64,000 nt of DNA from Tubiluchus corallicola. Lineage: Eukaryota; Priapulida; Priapulimorpha; Priapulimorphida; Tubiluchidae. Where the stretch lies: the NCBI GenBank assembly GCA_030141605.1, contig JAQGDQ010000440.1, positions 123,550 to 187,549 of the forward strand, read 5' to 3'. A program made the translations under genes and the position numbers. The notes beneath the pieces were generated by a model, which did no database searches, was not told the origin of the DNA, and saw only the letters and a list, made by a program, of their open reading frames with translations. Shown piece after piece: positions 17,940 through 27,629 of this stretch; position 1 is the first letter of the stretch; each line of letters begins with the position of its first letter.

Positions 17940-19244
17940 CTACTTTTTATCCATGTAAAAATGTGGACCAAATCGCTCAAATGCCGCCTTATCCAATGAT
18001 TCTCTATGATCAGGATGGGCAATAGATGTAAGCAATCGAGACCTCTCCTGCAACGTCTTGCCGTAAAGATTTACTTTCCCAAACTCGGTAACCACCCAGT
18101 GTACATTTGCTCGGGTAGTTACAACACCCGACCCTTGAATAAGAGTAGGAGATATCTTTGACACCCCATTGGACGTTACAGATGGAATAGCAATAATAGG
18201 CTTCCCTTCTCTTGAATGTCCTGCTCCACGTATAAAATCAATCTGCCCCCCAACACCAGAATAGTGTTTGGTGCCTATGGAGTCTGCGCAAACCTGGCCA
18301 GTAATATCAATTGCTAAAGCAGAATTGATAGCCGTTACTTTATCATTACGGCGAATAATATGTACATTATTTGTATGCGCCACATCCATCATAGCTACCT
18401 GTGGATTATCATCAATAAAGTTATACAACTTCTTCGATCCCATCAAAAATGAGGCAACCATCTTACCCTTATCAATGCTTTTGCGGCTTCCATTCACAAC
18501 ACCCTTCTCTACTAATGGCAATATACCATCAGCAAACATCTCAGTATGTACACCCAGGTCTTTATGATTATGCAACTGAGCAAGCACTGCGTTTGGAATA
18601 CCCCCAATGCCCATCTGCAAGCATGCCCCATCTTCAACCAGCTCTGCAACGTTCTTCCCTATCTGAATATCCGTTTCCGTAAGTGGAGCTGTATCATGCT
18701 CATAAAGCGGGGTATCGTCCTCTACAAAAATATCAATCTCCTTGGCAGGTATTATCGCATCACCCCATGCCCGTGGCACGTTAGGATTTACAGCAGCAAT
18801 AACAATATCTGAACACTCAACCGCAGCCAAGGTAGAGTCCACTGAGGTTCCCAAGGATACATAACCATGTTTATCAGGGGGAGAGCACATGATCATCACC
18901 ACATTCACCTTTAAATACCCCTCTCGAATAAGCTTCTGAGTCTCACTTAAAAAAACAGGGATGTAATCGGCGTGCCCATCCTGTGTTTGCTTTCTAAGAT
19001 TTGCACCCACAAAAAACTGTTCTGAAATAAAAACCCCCGCAAACTCAGGGTTGGCAAACTCAACTTTGCCCTCAATGTGTATATGTTGAATCTTTACGTT
19101 GCGAATCTCCCCTGCTCGGCCACGCTCAACCATCGGTTTAATCAACTTATGAGGCGTTACAGCCACACTACTTAAATGTACTCGGTCTCCCGACTTAATA
19201 ACTTTTACAGCCTCTTCAGTAGTAACATATCTAATAGGCTTCAT
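17940..19244 (-). CDS. Acetyl-CoA hydrolase/CoA-transferase family (4-hydroxybutyrate/propionate type)
   Basis: 434 residues of the class I CoA-transferase family. It shows LQMGIGGIPNAVLAQL, the probable catalytic Glu in HTEMFADGILPLV (near residue 238), and GVGGQIDFIRGA. The length suits 4-hydroxybutyrate-type transferases rather than Cat1-type (about 500 residues). It lies 180 bp upstream of mce in the same direction, so it may transfer CoA between propionyl-CoA and succinate or acetate to close a propionate pathway. Substrate is inferred from context. Confidence 0.85.
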   Translation of the reverse strand: MKPIRYVTTEEAVKVIKSGDRVHLSSVAVTPHKLIKPMVERGRAGEIRNVKIQHIHIEGKVEFANPEFAGVFISEQFFVGANLRKQTQDGHADYIPVFLSETQKLIREGYLKVNVVMIMCSPPDKHGYVSLGTSVDSTLAAVECSDIVIAAVNPNVPRAWGDAIIPAKEIDIFVEDDTPLYEHDTAPLTETDIQIGKNVAELVEDGACLQMGIGGIPNAVLAQLHNHKDLGVHTEMFADGILPLVEKGVVNGSRKSIDKGKMVASFLMGSKKLYNFIDDNPQVAMMDVAHTNNVHIIRRNDKVTAINSALAIDITGQVCADSIGTKHYSGVGGQIDFIRGAGHSREGKPIIAIPSVTSNGVSKISPTLIQGSGVVTTRANVHWVVTEFGKVNLYGKTLQERSRLLTSIAHPDHRESLDKAAFERFGPHFYMDKK

Positions 19245-19494
19245 TCCTTACACAAAATATTTAAAATAAAGGCCAAAAAATCAACTAGTAGAACTAACAC
19301 TAAACACTATCGTGTCTTTAACTAAAAAATCCACCTTTACAGCCATTTTATCACATAAAAATATTATAACGTTGCAAATGTATAACTATATTGTGGATTG
19401 AGAAAACTGTTCACTGTAACATTTACGTTATTTTTCTAAAATTTAATATTAAAAAATTGCTCCCTGAACAAAAATGCATAAAAACTGACGCAGC

Positions 19495-19636
19495 GAAGCC
19501 TTTGCAAAATGAAATGTTTTAGATTAGATTGAGGAAAAATTCAATAAAAAAACCGCAGCTTGCTAATGTAAATAAGAGTATTGAATAGGACTTAAATAAA
19601 AATATTAATAAAAAGATGAGTTTTGGCAAAAACCCC
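19495..19636 (+). repeat. Repeat A copy 4
   Basis: Left end GAAGCCTTTGCAAAATGAAA, interior AAAATATTAATAAAAAGATG, right end GAGTTTTGGCAAAAACCCC. It lies in the 510-bp gap between the TauE-like gene and the CoA-transferase start. The rest of the gap is AT-rich with no gene. Confidence 0.8.
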
Positions 19637-19754
19637 ACAACAGTAGAGCTAACAAAAAATAGTATAAATATACCCAAAGCTCCATTGTTCACATCTTATA
19701 CATATGAAAAATTATGAAGAATACTTGAGCTTTCGACTCTTATAGCAGCAACTA

Positions 19755-20513
19755 TCAAATTATAATCATAAAAGCCGATAAAACCGTGATCACAATAACA
19801 GCCCACCTGTAGGTACGCTCCGGTATCACTTTGACAATTTTCATACCCAGAAGAGCGCCAAGCGCAATTGCCGGAAGAGTGAGCAAATTAATAAGCAGGG
19901 TTGACCTGTTTATAGTTTCCCATACCATTACATGCAAAGGAAATTTTATTATATTAATAATAAAGAAAAGCCACGCCCCTGTGCCAATAAACACATTTTT
20001 GGGAAGATGTAATGCCAGCAGATAAATAGCAAAAATAGGACCTGCAACGTTACCAATCATTGTTGCAAACCCACCCAGCATACCCATAGAGGCAGTAAAC
20101 CACCAACTGTTGGGCAGATGCACTCTGCTTGCAGCGCGATCTTTCCAAATCATCAACCCAACACATGCAAAAACAGTTATAGCAATTATATTTTTAAACT
20201 GCATAGCATTTACCTGCTCTCCAACCCACAGCGCTATTAAGATGCCTATTATTGCCCAGGGCAAGGCTTTTAGCACCTGCTTCCATTCAGCATGCCTATG
20301 GTAGTACTTTACCGCAAATATATCTGCCATAATAAGCACAGGCAAAAGTACCCCCGTAGACTCTTTGCCCCCAAACATTGCTGCAAGAATAGGGACCACA
20401 ATCATTGATATTCCGGGAACGCCAACTTTAGTCATTCCCACCAATATTCCACAGATGGCAATTAAAACCCACTCAGCAACAGATAGTCCCAACAAATTAA
20501 ATAAATCATGCAT
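19755..20513 (-). CDS. TauE/SafE-family membrane exporter
   Basis: 252 residues with about eight hydrophobic segments in two halves. Each half carries a TauE-type Gly-rich motif: GILVGMTKVGVPGISM near the N-terminus and GMLGGFATMIGNVAGP at mid-protein. Family members export sulfite, sulfonates or other organosulfur anions; the substrate here cannot be inferred. Apparently monocistronic, 161 bp downstream of dusB on the same strand. Confidence 0.88.
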   Translation of the reverse strand: MHDLFNLLGLSVAEWVLIAICGILVGMTKVGVPGISMIVVPILAAMFGGKESTGVLLPVLIMADIFAVKYYHRHAEWKQVLKALPWAIIGILIALWVGEQVNAMQFKNIIAITVFACVGLMIWKDRAASRVHLPNSWWFTASMGMLGGFATMIGNVAGPIFAIYLLALHLPKNVFIGTGAWLFFIINIIKFPLHVMVWETINRSTLLINLLTLPAIALGALLGMKIVKVIPERTYRWAVIVITVLSAFMIII

Positions 20514-20674
20514 ATAGTTAATAGGAATCTCGTTAAAATAGAATCTTATCTGTTTATACTGTAAAATTCAGTTGTCAAATAGAACCGCACAATACTCTGC
20601 TTCGCAATCCTTAGCTTATAATAATATAATATTAGGCTTGTAACTATTTATTTCATTTGCGCTTATCTCCAAGC

Positions 20675-21685
20675 TTACAAGCCTACATTCGAATAATCCA
20701 TCCTGACCCCCTTATACTTTTCTGCAATTGAATCAAGTACACAAAAGACCTCACTCAACTCAATTGCGCGTAGCAGTCTTATGCGCGTATCTCTAAAACC
20801 ATGAAGATTAGGAAAATAACGCGCAAAGTGGCGACGCATTTCAAGTATAGCTCTTCTTTTATCATCTTTCCATGCCAATGACTGCTCCAGTTGCTCTTTA
20901 ACACTTGCCACAACCTCCTCCACCATAGGTGAAGGCAACATTTCACCAGTATCAAGGTAGTGGCGCACTTCCCTAAATATCCACGGCCGGCCTATCGCCC
21001 CCCTGCCAATCATCAATGCATCAACACCCGACATATCAAGGAATTGCTTTGCCCTTTCCGGGCTATTTATATCACCATTCCCTATAAGTGGTATCTTAAG
21101 GCGGGGATTATTTTTCACCTCTGCTATCATCTGCCAATCAGCCTCCCCTTTATACAACTGTTTCCTCGTGCGCCCATGCAGTGTAAGAGCACTTATTCCC
21201 ACATCCTGCAGCCTTTCTGAAACCTCAACGGCTGGCTTGTCATTATCATCCCACCCAAGGCGAGTTTTAGCTGTAACAGGAAGCTTGACAGTCTTAACAA
21301 TCTTTTCAGCCATCTTTATCATTTTAGGAATATCACGCAGCAACCCTGCCCCAGCACCTCTACTTGCGATTTTCCTCATAGGACAACCAAAATTTATGTC
21401 AATATAGTCAGGAGCAACATCCTCTGCAATTTTGGCAGCACGAACCATCGCATCCACGTCTGAACCATAAATCTGAATTGCTACCGGGCGGTCAAAATCA
21501 AATATCGTCATTTTACGTCTCGTCTTTTCCACGTCTCGAATTATCGCCTCAGAAGCAATAAACTCCGTACACATAACATCCGCTCCATGCCTCTTACACA
21601 TATAACGAAATGACTTATACGTTACATCCTCCATAGGAGCCAAAAACAGTGGTACCTGCCCCAATTCTATATTCCCTATATTCAC
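20675..21685 (-). CDS. dusB: tRNA-dihydrouridine synthase
   Basis: 336 residues of the FMN-dependent Dus family, reducing uridines in tRNA D-loops. Visible are LAPMEDVTYKSFR, the active-site Cys in INFGCPMRKI, GAGAGLLRD, LHGRTRKQLYKG, and IGNGDINSPE with the phosphate-binding GRGAIGRPWIF. Length and motifs fit the DusB group. A TATCTTTG box 27 bp upstream gives a short leader, divergent from the CPBP protease gene. Confidence 0.93.
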   Translation of the reverse strand: MNIGNIELGQVPLFLAPMEDVTYKSFRYMCKRHGADVMCTEFIASEAIIRDVEKTRRKMTIFDFDRPVAIQIYGSDVDAMVRAAKIAEDVAPDYIDINFGCPMRKIASRGAGAGLLRDIPKMIKMAEKIVKTVKLPVTAKTRLGWDDNDKPAVEVSERLQDVGISALTLHGRTRKQLYKGEADWQMIAEVKNNPRLKIPLIGNGDINSPERAKQFLDMSGVDALMIGRGAIGRPWIFREVRHYLDTGEMLPSPMVEEVVASVKEQLEQSLAWKDDKRRAILEMRRHFARYFPNLHGFRDTRIRLLRAIELSEVFCVLDSIAEKYKGVRMDYSNVGL

Positions 21686-21711
21686 AGCCTACAAGCATGT
21701 TGATTGCCGGG

Positions 21712-21719
21712 CAAAGATA
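21712..21719 (-). promoter_or_regulatory. Bacteroidota -7 box (TATCTTTG) for dusB
   Basis: The minus strand reads TATCTTTG 27 bp before the dusB start in the 79-bp divergent region. A looser plus-strand TATCTTTA at about 21741 could serve the CPBP protease gene. Confidence 0.5.
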
Positions 21720-21764
21720 AAAAATTGTCAAAAATATGACTATCTTTACACCAAACAGTTAGGT

Positions 21765-22676
21765 ATGAATATATTTCATCACTTACGTAATTCAACACCA
21801 TTTAATAAACTAACTTTTACTGCACTAGCGGTAACAATTTGTGCAGTACTGGCATTGATACTTACTACTCTTGGTGCATATATTCTTTTTGGCCTGTCAG
21901 TGGAGGAGACCCACTCAGCGGGCACCTCTCTAAATCCGGAAAATGTGGTTATGCTAAAATTTTCCCAAACTGTGCAGAGTATCTTCATATTTATCATACC
22001 CTCTATCCTTATAGCTTTTGTACTAAGCGATTCGCCTGCAAAATTTCTTCGGGTAAACCGTATATCAACAGTAAAAAATATTTTACTTGCAATCGCTATA
22101 ACCTATTGTGCTCACCCTGCAATTAATCTGCTGGTAGAGGTAAACATGCAAATGAAGCTACCACACTGGATGGGGGGAGTAGAAGAGCGGTTTCTCAATT
22201 GGCAAGAACATACAGATTCAATAACAACAGCATTTCTTTCTGTTGGCAATCTTTGGGGAGTAGCATTCAATATATTTATGATCGCACTTCTTCCTGCCAT
22301 AGGTGAAGAGATGCTTTTCAGAGGAGTAGTACAGCGCTTATTCTATGAATGGATAAACAACCACCACGCAGCTATCTGGATATCAGCAGCTATTTTTAGT
22401 GCATTACATCTGCAATTTTACGGCTTTATGCCCCGAATGGTGCTGGGTGGAATGTTTGGCTACATGTTTGCATGGAGCGGCTCATTATGGGTTCCAGTAA
22501 TAGCCCATTTTATTAACAATGCTTTAGCTGTTGTGATATACTATACCTGTGGAGAGACGGCTACAGGATTAGGAAGCAAAGACAATATATACCCTGCATT
22601 TATAAGCTTCATTATTGTTATCGCGCTAATGCGGATATTATATCTTTATGGGAAAAAGACACAGGCGCAGAGATAG
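21765..22676 (+). CDS. CPBP-family intramembrane metalloprotease
   Basis: 303 residues with about seven membrane segments. The CPBP/Abi motifs are the Glu pair in GEEMLFRGVVQRLF, the His in FSALHLQFYGF and the final VIAHFINNALAVV. The family includes CAAX-type proteases and bacteriocin self-immunity proteins; no bacteriocin gene lies nearby, so a housekeeping role is more likely. Divergent from dusB and followed by a copy of repeat A. Confidence 0.9.
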   Translation: MNIFHHLRNSTPFNKLTFTALAVTICAVLALILTTLGAYILFGLSVEETHSAGTSLNPENVVMLKFSQTVQSIFIFIIPSILIAFVLSDSPAKFLRVNRISTVKNILLAIAITYCAHPAINLLVEVNMQMKLPHWMGGVEERFLNWQEHTDSITTAFLSVGNLWGVAFNIFMIALLPAIGEEMLFRGVVQRLFYEWINNHHAAIWISAAIFSALHLQFYGFMPRMVLGGMFGYMFAWSGSLWVPVIAHFINNALAVVIYYTCGETATGLGSKDNIYPAFISFIIVIALMRILYLYGKKTQAQR

Positions 22677-22877
22677 TAAATAATAAAGAGCCTCTGTGTT
22701 TCTAGCTCCTTTATATTTGCAACTGATTCTATACTTCCAAGTGCATAAAAAGCCTCTTTAAGCTTTCACCTAATCTGTCAATATGAATCTTCACTTCATT
22801 TAGCACTTGTATTTCTCTAAAAAAATATGTCAATAAGTTATTTTAGCACTAAAATATAGGTTATTTTATATCTTGAC

Positions 22878-23016
22878 ACATGCGCGAGGCGAAAGATTTT
22901 AGCTCAGTTTAAAGAAAAACTCGATAAAAATCATAGTTTACCTAGCATAAATGAGTATTTTGAAGAGGGTTTTGATAAAAATATTAATTTAAAAGGTGAA
23001 TTTTACAAAACTCTCT
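22878..23016 (+). repeat. Repeat A copy 5
   Basis: Left end GCGAGGCGAAAGATTTTAG, interior GGTTTTGATAAAAATATTAA, right end GAATTTTACAAAACTC. It sits in the 391-bp gap between the CPBP protease and the patatin-like gene, 51 bp before the latter. The rest of the gap holds no gene. Confidence 0.75.
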
Positions 23017-23067
23017 TAAAAACTGGAAAAATTACTCCAAATATGTGTTAACAGACACTGTGAGCAG

Positions 23068-25299
23068 ATGAAAAAAACTCTCATCTTTATATTTGTTGTT
23101 GTACTCTCTGTACATTCGGCTTTTTCGCAAACGGATGAAAAAAGGAGTACCCCTAAAATAGGGCTGGTTTTGAGTGGCGGTGGTGCAAAAGGATTTGCGC
23201 ATATTGGCGCATTAAAAGTCATCGAAGAAGCCGGTATACCTATAGATTATATTGCAGGAACAAGCATTGGTAGTATAATAGGGGGGCTTTATGCCATGGG
23301 ATATCGTGCAGAAGAACTGGAGAAGCTCATTAAAAGTCAGGACTGGCGTAAACTGTTAAGTGATAATATCGACAGGCGGCACATGTCTGTACTTGAGAAA
23401 AAATACGAAGATAGGTACTTACTTAAACTCCCTATTCATTCAAAAGGAATTTTGCTTCCAGCTGGTATTGTTGAAGGGCATAACTTAATAGATCTTTTTT
23501 CATACCTGTCACTAGATTTCCATAATGTATCTGATTTTTCAGAATTGCCAATTCCTTTTTTATGCGTCGCTACAGATCTGGAAACAGGAGAAGAGGTAGT
23601 GCAAAAGCAAGGGTTTTTGCCACTTGCAATCCGCTCAAGTATGGCTATTCCTGCTATTTTTTCTGCAGTCGAAATCAATAACAAGCTTTTAGTTGACGGG
23701 GGTATTGTCAATAATTTTCCTGTAGACAGGTGTTTGGAAATGGGAGCAGACATCATTATAGGAGTTAATATACACCCAACTCTCAATTCTAAAGAAAACC
23801 TACACGACATTTCTGATGTAATGGGACAGCTTATAAATATGGTAATACTAAATGAACGATATCTCAAAAATATAGCTAATACTGACGTCTACATATGTCC
23901 CAACATCACAGATTTTTCAGCCGCCAGTTTTAATTCCCAAGCTGCTGACACTTTGATTGAGCGAGGAGTGATGGCCGCAAAAGAAGTGCTACCACAGCTA
24001 ATTCACTTAAGAGATTCACTTGGGCTTAAGCCTAATAAAATTAAACACATTGGCTTTCCTAAATATGACAGGATGATCAAAATTGACAATATAACAGCTA
24101 GTGGGGTAGACCACAAAAAAATTCCATTTTTTTATGGGAAGATGGGAATCAAAAAAGGAGACAGTATTTCACTAGGTGACTTTAGGAAAGGAATATCCAA
24201 AATATATGGAAGCATGGGATTTAATAATGTAGAATATCACTTAAATAGGGAGGAGGAAAACACTCTTGAGCTAAAATTAAACAGGCATAAAAGTGTAAGC
24301 GTGAACTTTGGGCTGCACTACAATACAGATGAAAATGCTGCTCTGTTAATAAATGCAACTATCAGGGGTAAAAGCAACCCCGGTTCAATGCTTTCATTTG
24401 ATGGAATATTAACAGACCAACCTGCCGCTTCTGTACGGTACATTCTTAATAATGGATGGAAGCCCGGGCTTTTTTTAGAGGGCAATTTTCGTAATGAAGG
24501 CGCAAAAATACCCAGCTATGGTAGCTTCATCGGTAACAAAAGCATCCAGGAGTTGAACCTTCAGGTTGCTACACACTCAATACTGTTTAACGCATTTAGA
24601 GTGACAGCGGGAGCAGAGGTAAATAAAGTGTACACTGAAAGTTCAATTGGGCTAGAAGAAGACCTTATTGGTCTTGATAGCGAAGAGACCTTCTTCAACT
24701 ATATACTTAAAATAAATATTGACAACCTGAACAGCCCGGTATACCCTATACAAGGCTGGAAAATGGATGTTGCAGCAACAATTGGAACAGATGATGGCTT
24801 GACATACAAGAAAGAACTACCGTTTGGGATACTTAGCTTCTCACTTTTAAAGCCTGTTATAATCTCCCCTTCGTTTACCCTTGTACCACACTTTTACGGT
24901 AGATTAGCTTTGGGAAGCAATGTACCCGACTTTTATCAAACACACTTTGGGGGATTTTACCCATTTGGAGCACACCATAACAGTATTCCTTTTATAGGGT
25001 TGAGACGCATGGAGTATTCAGCGTCTAATGTAGTAGCATTCAGGATGGATTTACGTTACAATGTGTCAAAAAATATTTATGCTTCACTAATACCAAATAT
25101 TGGGATCTACAGCCTTAACAGCTACAGCATTCAGGATCCAAACTCTCTAGATAATGTAATTGCAGATAGTGTAATATTTGGTGGAGGAGGTATTATGGCA
25201 TCATACGATAGCTATATAGGGCCTATTGAAATCATAATCTCTACTTCGAGCCTTCGAAAAAAACTGACAAGCTATGTATCTGTTGGATATTATTTCTAA
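23068..25299 (+). CDS. Patatin-like phospholipase with C-terminal outer-membrane barrel
   Basis: 743 residues. Signal peptide MKKTLIFIFVVVLSVHSAFS. The patatin domain (about 30-300) has the oxyanion motif GGGAKGF, the nucleophile Ser in GTSIGS (near residue 67) and the catalytic Asp in VDGGIVNNFP. A linker resembling a POTRA domain follows, then about 350 residues of beta-barrel ending in VSVGYYF, where the terminal Phe is typical of outer-membrane proteins. The order matches the PlpD/type Vd and RssA-like surface lipases. It probably shows a lipase domain at the outer membrane. Followed 14 bp later by dacB. Confidence 0.88.
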   Translation: MKKTLIFIFVVVLSVHSAFSQTDEKRSTPKIGLVLSGGGAKGFAHIGALKVIEEAGIPIDYIAGTSIGSIIGGLYAMGYRAEELEKLIKSQDWRKLLSDNIDRRHMSVLEKKYEDRYLLKLPIHSKGILLPAGIVEGHNLIDLFSYLSLDFHNVSDFSELPIPFLCVATDLETGEEVVQKQGFLPLAIRSSMAIPAIFSAVEINNKLLVDGGIVNNFPVDRCLEMGADIIIGVNIHPTLNSKENLHDISDVMGQLINMVILNERYLKNIANTDVYICPNITDFSAASFNSQAADTLIERGVMAAKEVLPQLIHLRDSLGLKPNKIKHIGFPKYDRMIKIDNITASGVDHKKIPFFYGKMGIKKGDSISLGDFRKGISKIYGSMGFNNVEYHLNREEENTLELKLNRHKSVSVNFGLHYNTDENAALLINATIRGKSNPGSMLSFDGILTDQPAASVRYILNNGWKPGLFLEGNFRNEGAKIPSYGSFIGNKSIQELNLQVATHSILFNAFRVTAGAEVNKVYTESSIGLEEDLIGLDSEETFFNYILKINIDNLNSPVYPIQGWKMDVAATIGTDDGLTYKKELPFGILSFSLLKPVIISPSFTLVPHFYGRLALGSNVPDFYQTHFGGFYPFGAHHNSIPFIGLRRMEYSASNVVAFRMDLRYNVSKNIYASLIPNIGIYSLNSYSIQDPNSLDNVIADSVIFGGGGIMASYDSYIGPIEIIISTSSLRKKLTSYVSVGYYF

Positions 25300-25313
25300 T
25301 TAAAAATATAAAT

Positions 25314-26825
25314 ATGAATATTTATACTTATAAAAAAACAGGACTCAACAAACGAGCAAAAACCTGCTGCAAACCTGTAAAGTTGTTACCATACTTTTTA
25401 ATGTGTCAGGCAGTCTTAACCTCAACATTACTCTTTGGGCAGGCAATCGAAAAAACATATAGCTATGAAGTACCTGAGCATGAAACAGCGGTTATCTCTC
25501 TTTACGCATTCAACATTACTGAGAATAAAACCCTTGCGGAGACGCCTCAAAAAAGTCTTATACCTGCTTCAACCGTAAAACTGATAACCACCGCAACCGC
25601 ACTTGAGATACTTGGGGCAGATTACCGTTTTGAAACAACACTGGAGTATTCTGGAGAAATAGATATTGCAGATAAAACACTTAATGGGAGCCTGTATATC
25701 AGAGGAGGAGGAGATCCCGCGTTTTACTCAGAATATTTTAGTGAACACTATAAAGGAACATTTGAAAAGTGGGCAAAAAGCTTGAAAAAATTAGGAGTAA
25801 AAAAGATTACGGGAGATATTGTGGCAGATAACTCTATACTAAATGGACGACAGCCGGTTCCTGGAGGATGGGCATGGGAAGATATAGGTAATTACTATGG
25901 AGCGGGTATCTACGGACTCACATTCGCTGATAATCTTTACCGCATACACTTCAATTCAGAAAAACAGTCCGGCACTCAGGTAGAAATATCGAGTATTGAA
26001 CCCGAAATTAACGGGCTGGTATTAGATAATCACGTAAAATCGTCTGATACAAATAAAGACCTGGCCTATATATATTCTGCTCCGGGATCCTACTACCAAA
26101 CAGTTGCAGGGACAATTCCCAGTAGTCGCAAAAGATTCACAATAAAAGGGGCAATGCCAAACCCACCACTAGAAGCAGTAAAGGCTTTTCGCAAAATATT
26201 AACAAAAAAAGGAATTATAATAGAAGGAATCGACAAAGTAGAAAACCACAGTAGTGGTAACAGAAATATTGCATGTACTAAAAAATCACCTGCAATAGGT
26301 GATCTGATTTTACCCCTGAATAAAGAAAGCCTGAATCTCTTTGCCGAGCATGTACTGTGCGAGATAGGGCGAACAGTAAAAGGTAGTACATCTATTAAGC
26401 TGGCACTGGAAACCCTCGTTGAGCACTGGGAAAAGAACAAAGTATTTCTTGATGGGTTTTATATGACAGATGGAAGTGGCCTTTCTCGCTCCAATGCTAT
26501 TTGTCCCCGCACTTTAGTGGAGATAATGGTGAAAATGAAAAAGAGTAAAAACTCAAAATTATTTTTCTCATCACTTCCTGTTGCAGGACAAACAGGAACT
26601 CTTCAGTATTACTTTAAGGGAACGCCCCTGGAGGGTAATATGGCTGCAAAAACAGGATCAATGGGAAAAGTAAGAAGCTTGGCAGGTATATTTAAAAATA
26701 TTGAAGGACACGTAGTGGCTTTTACTGTAATAGTCAATAACTTTGACGGCTCATCTCACCAGATGGGGGAAAAACTGGAGCCTATACTACTAAAACTTTA
26801 CCATAAGAAGACCTCCAAAAGTTGA
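25314..26825 (+). CDS. dacB: D-alanyl-D-alanine carboxypeptidase/endopeptidase (PBP4 type)
   Basis: 503 residues of the S13 family. A signal anchor lies near residues 24-42. The active-site motifs are SxxK in IPASTVKLITTA (Ser near 86), SxN in GSGLSRSNAI and KTG in AAKTGSMG. A large insertion separates SxxK and SxN, as in class C PBPs. Trims or cuts peptidoglycan peptide cross-links in the periplasm. Probably co-transcribed with the patatin-like gene. Confidence 0.93.
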   Translation: MNIYTYKKTGLNKRAKTCCKPVKLLPYFLMCQAVLTSTLLFGQAIEKTYSYEVPEHETAVISLYAFNITENKTLAETPQKSLIPASTVKLITTATALEILGADYRFETTLEYSGEIDIADKTLNGSLYIRGGGDPAFYSEYFSEHYKGTFEKWAKSLKKLGVKKITGDIVADNSILNGRQPVPGGWAWEDIGNYYGAGIYGLTFADNLYRIHFNSEKQSGTQVEISSIEPEINGLVLDNHVKSSDTNKDLAYIYSAPGSYYQTVAGTIPSSRKRFTIKGAMPNPPLEAVKAFRKILTKKGIIIEGIDKVENHSSGNRNIACTKKSPAIGDLILPLNKESLNLFAEHVLCEIGRTVKGSTSIKLALETLVEHWEKNKVFLDGFYMTDGSGLSRSNAICPRTLVEIMVKMKKSKNSKLFFSSLPVAGQTGTLQYYFKGTPLEGNMAAKTGSMGKVRSLAGIFKNIEGHVVAFTVIVNNFDGSSHQMGEKLEPILLKLYHKKTSKS

Positions 26826-26892
26826 CTTCTTTTTGGTGGAGAGGGTGGTTTCAATGCGTTAAAACCCGGCAATTGACAATCTGAAACCTTCA

Positions 26893-26940
26893 CAGAGGCT
26901 CATCTCTTTATTAATATTTTTGTCCTGCAAAAGTTTCAAA
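26893..26940 (-). repeat. Repeat A fragment 6 (inverted)
   Basis: Only the complement of the right end is kept: AGAGGCTCATCTCTTTATTA followed by ATATTTTTGTC. The remaining part is missing or diverged. It lies between dacB and the unknown gene. Confidence 0.5.
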
Positions 26941-27032
26941 ACCTGCCCAACTTTTTAAACCGCTCAATCTTACAAAGAAAAGACTACATTTATAAACATT
27001 TAAAGCTGGCTTCGGATAAAATAGAAACAAAT

Positions 27033-27611
27033 ATGGACCCTATTAAATATAAAGCGATAGAAAAGGCCGTGTATTACGACCTTAGCCTTCATCCAAAAGC
27101 AAGCTTGAAAGATTTATACAAAAATTTTTTTCAAGATAGCTACGGGGCTGGACACCTGATCGAAAATGAAGATAAAGCTCTAAACTATCTTAAAAAGGAG
27201 ATTCGCTACTCAACCAAATTTGAAAACCACAACTATCATATTCTGGGGTATAAACATCAATTTGTGAGACTAAACCTTAAGCTTTTAAAAGATGGCACAG
27301 TACCACTAGCAGTTTTCTTCCCTCTTTTTCTGGAAAGTGTAAGCTCCATGAAAATTCCACCAATAGAGAGCTGGAAGCAAGAGTGGAAGGCTATTGAATC
27401 AGTTATTCTTAAAATGGATCTACAACTCGAAAATGTACATGATGACATAGGTACAATAGCACTCATGCACAAAAAAGGGGAATACGTAGGGCATCACAGT
27501 AGCGCTTATGAAAAACTATACCACCCACATTACCGTATAATTGATCGCGAAAGATTTGAGATCATCAAAAAAAAATACCTGAAAAGCAGTACGCTTTTGC
27601 CATCCGACTGA
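27033..27611 (+). CDS. Conserved-looking protein of unknown function
   Basis: 192 residues, no signal peptide or membrane segment, so probably cytoplasmic. Rich in aromatic residues and His (YGAGHLIENEDKALNYL near 45-62, YVGHHSSAYEKLYHPHY near 150-167). The His cluster could bind metal, but I recognise no family. It is flanked by dacB and the convergent tag gene (18 bp downstream) and looks monocistronic. Codon use and composition match neighbouring genes, so it is likely real. Confidence 0.75.
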   Translation: MDPIKYKAIEKAVYYDLSLHPKASLKDLYKNFFQDSYGAGHLIENEDKALNYLKKEIRYSTKFENHNYHILGYKHQFVRLNLKLLKDGTVPLAVFFPLFLESVSSMKIPPIESWKQEWKAIESVILKMDLQLENVHDDIGTIALMHKKGEYVGHHSSAYEKLYHPHYRIIDRERFEIIKKKYLKSSTLLPSD

Positions 27612-27629
27612 CAATATAAATGACACATG

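Noticed and set aside
21765-22676. CPBP protease as a bacteriocin immunity gene
   Set aside because: No bacteriocin precursor or transporter gene is adjacent; the family is mostly housekeeping in this context.
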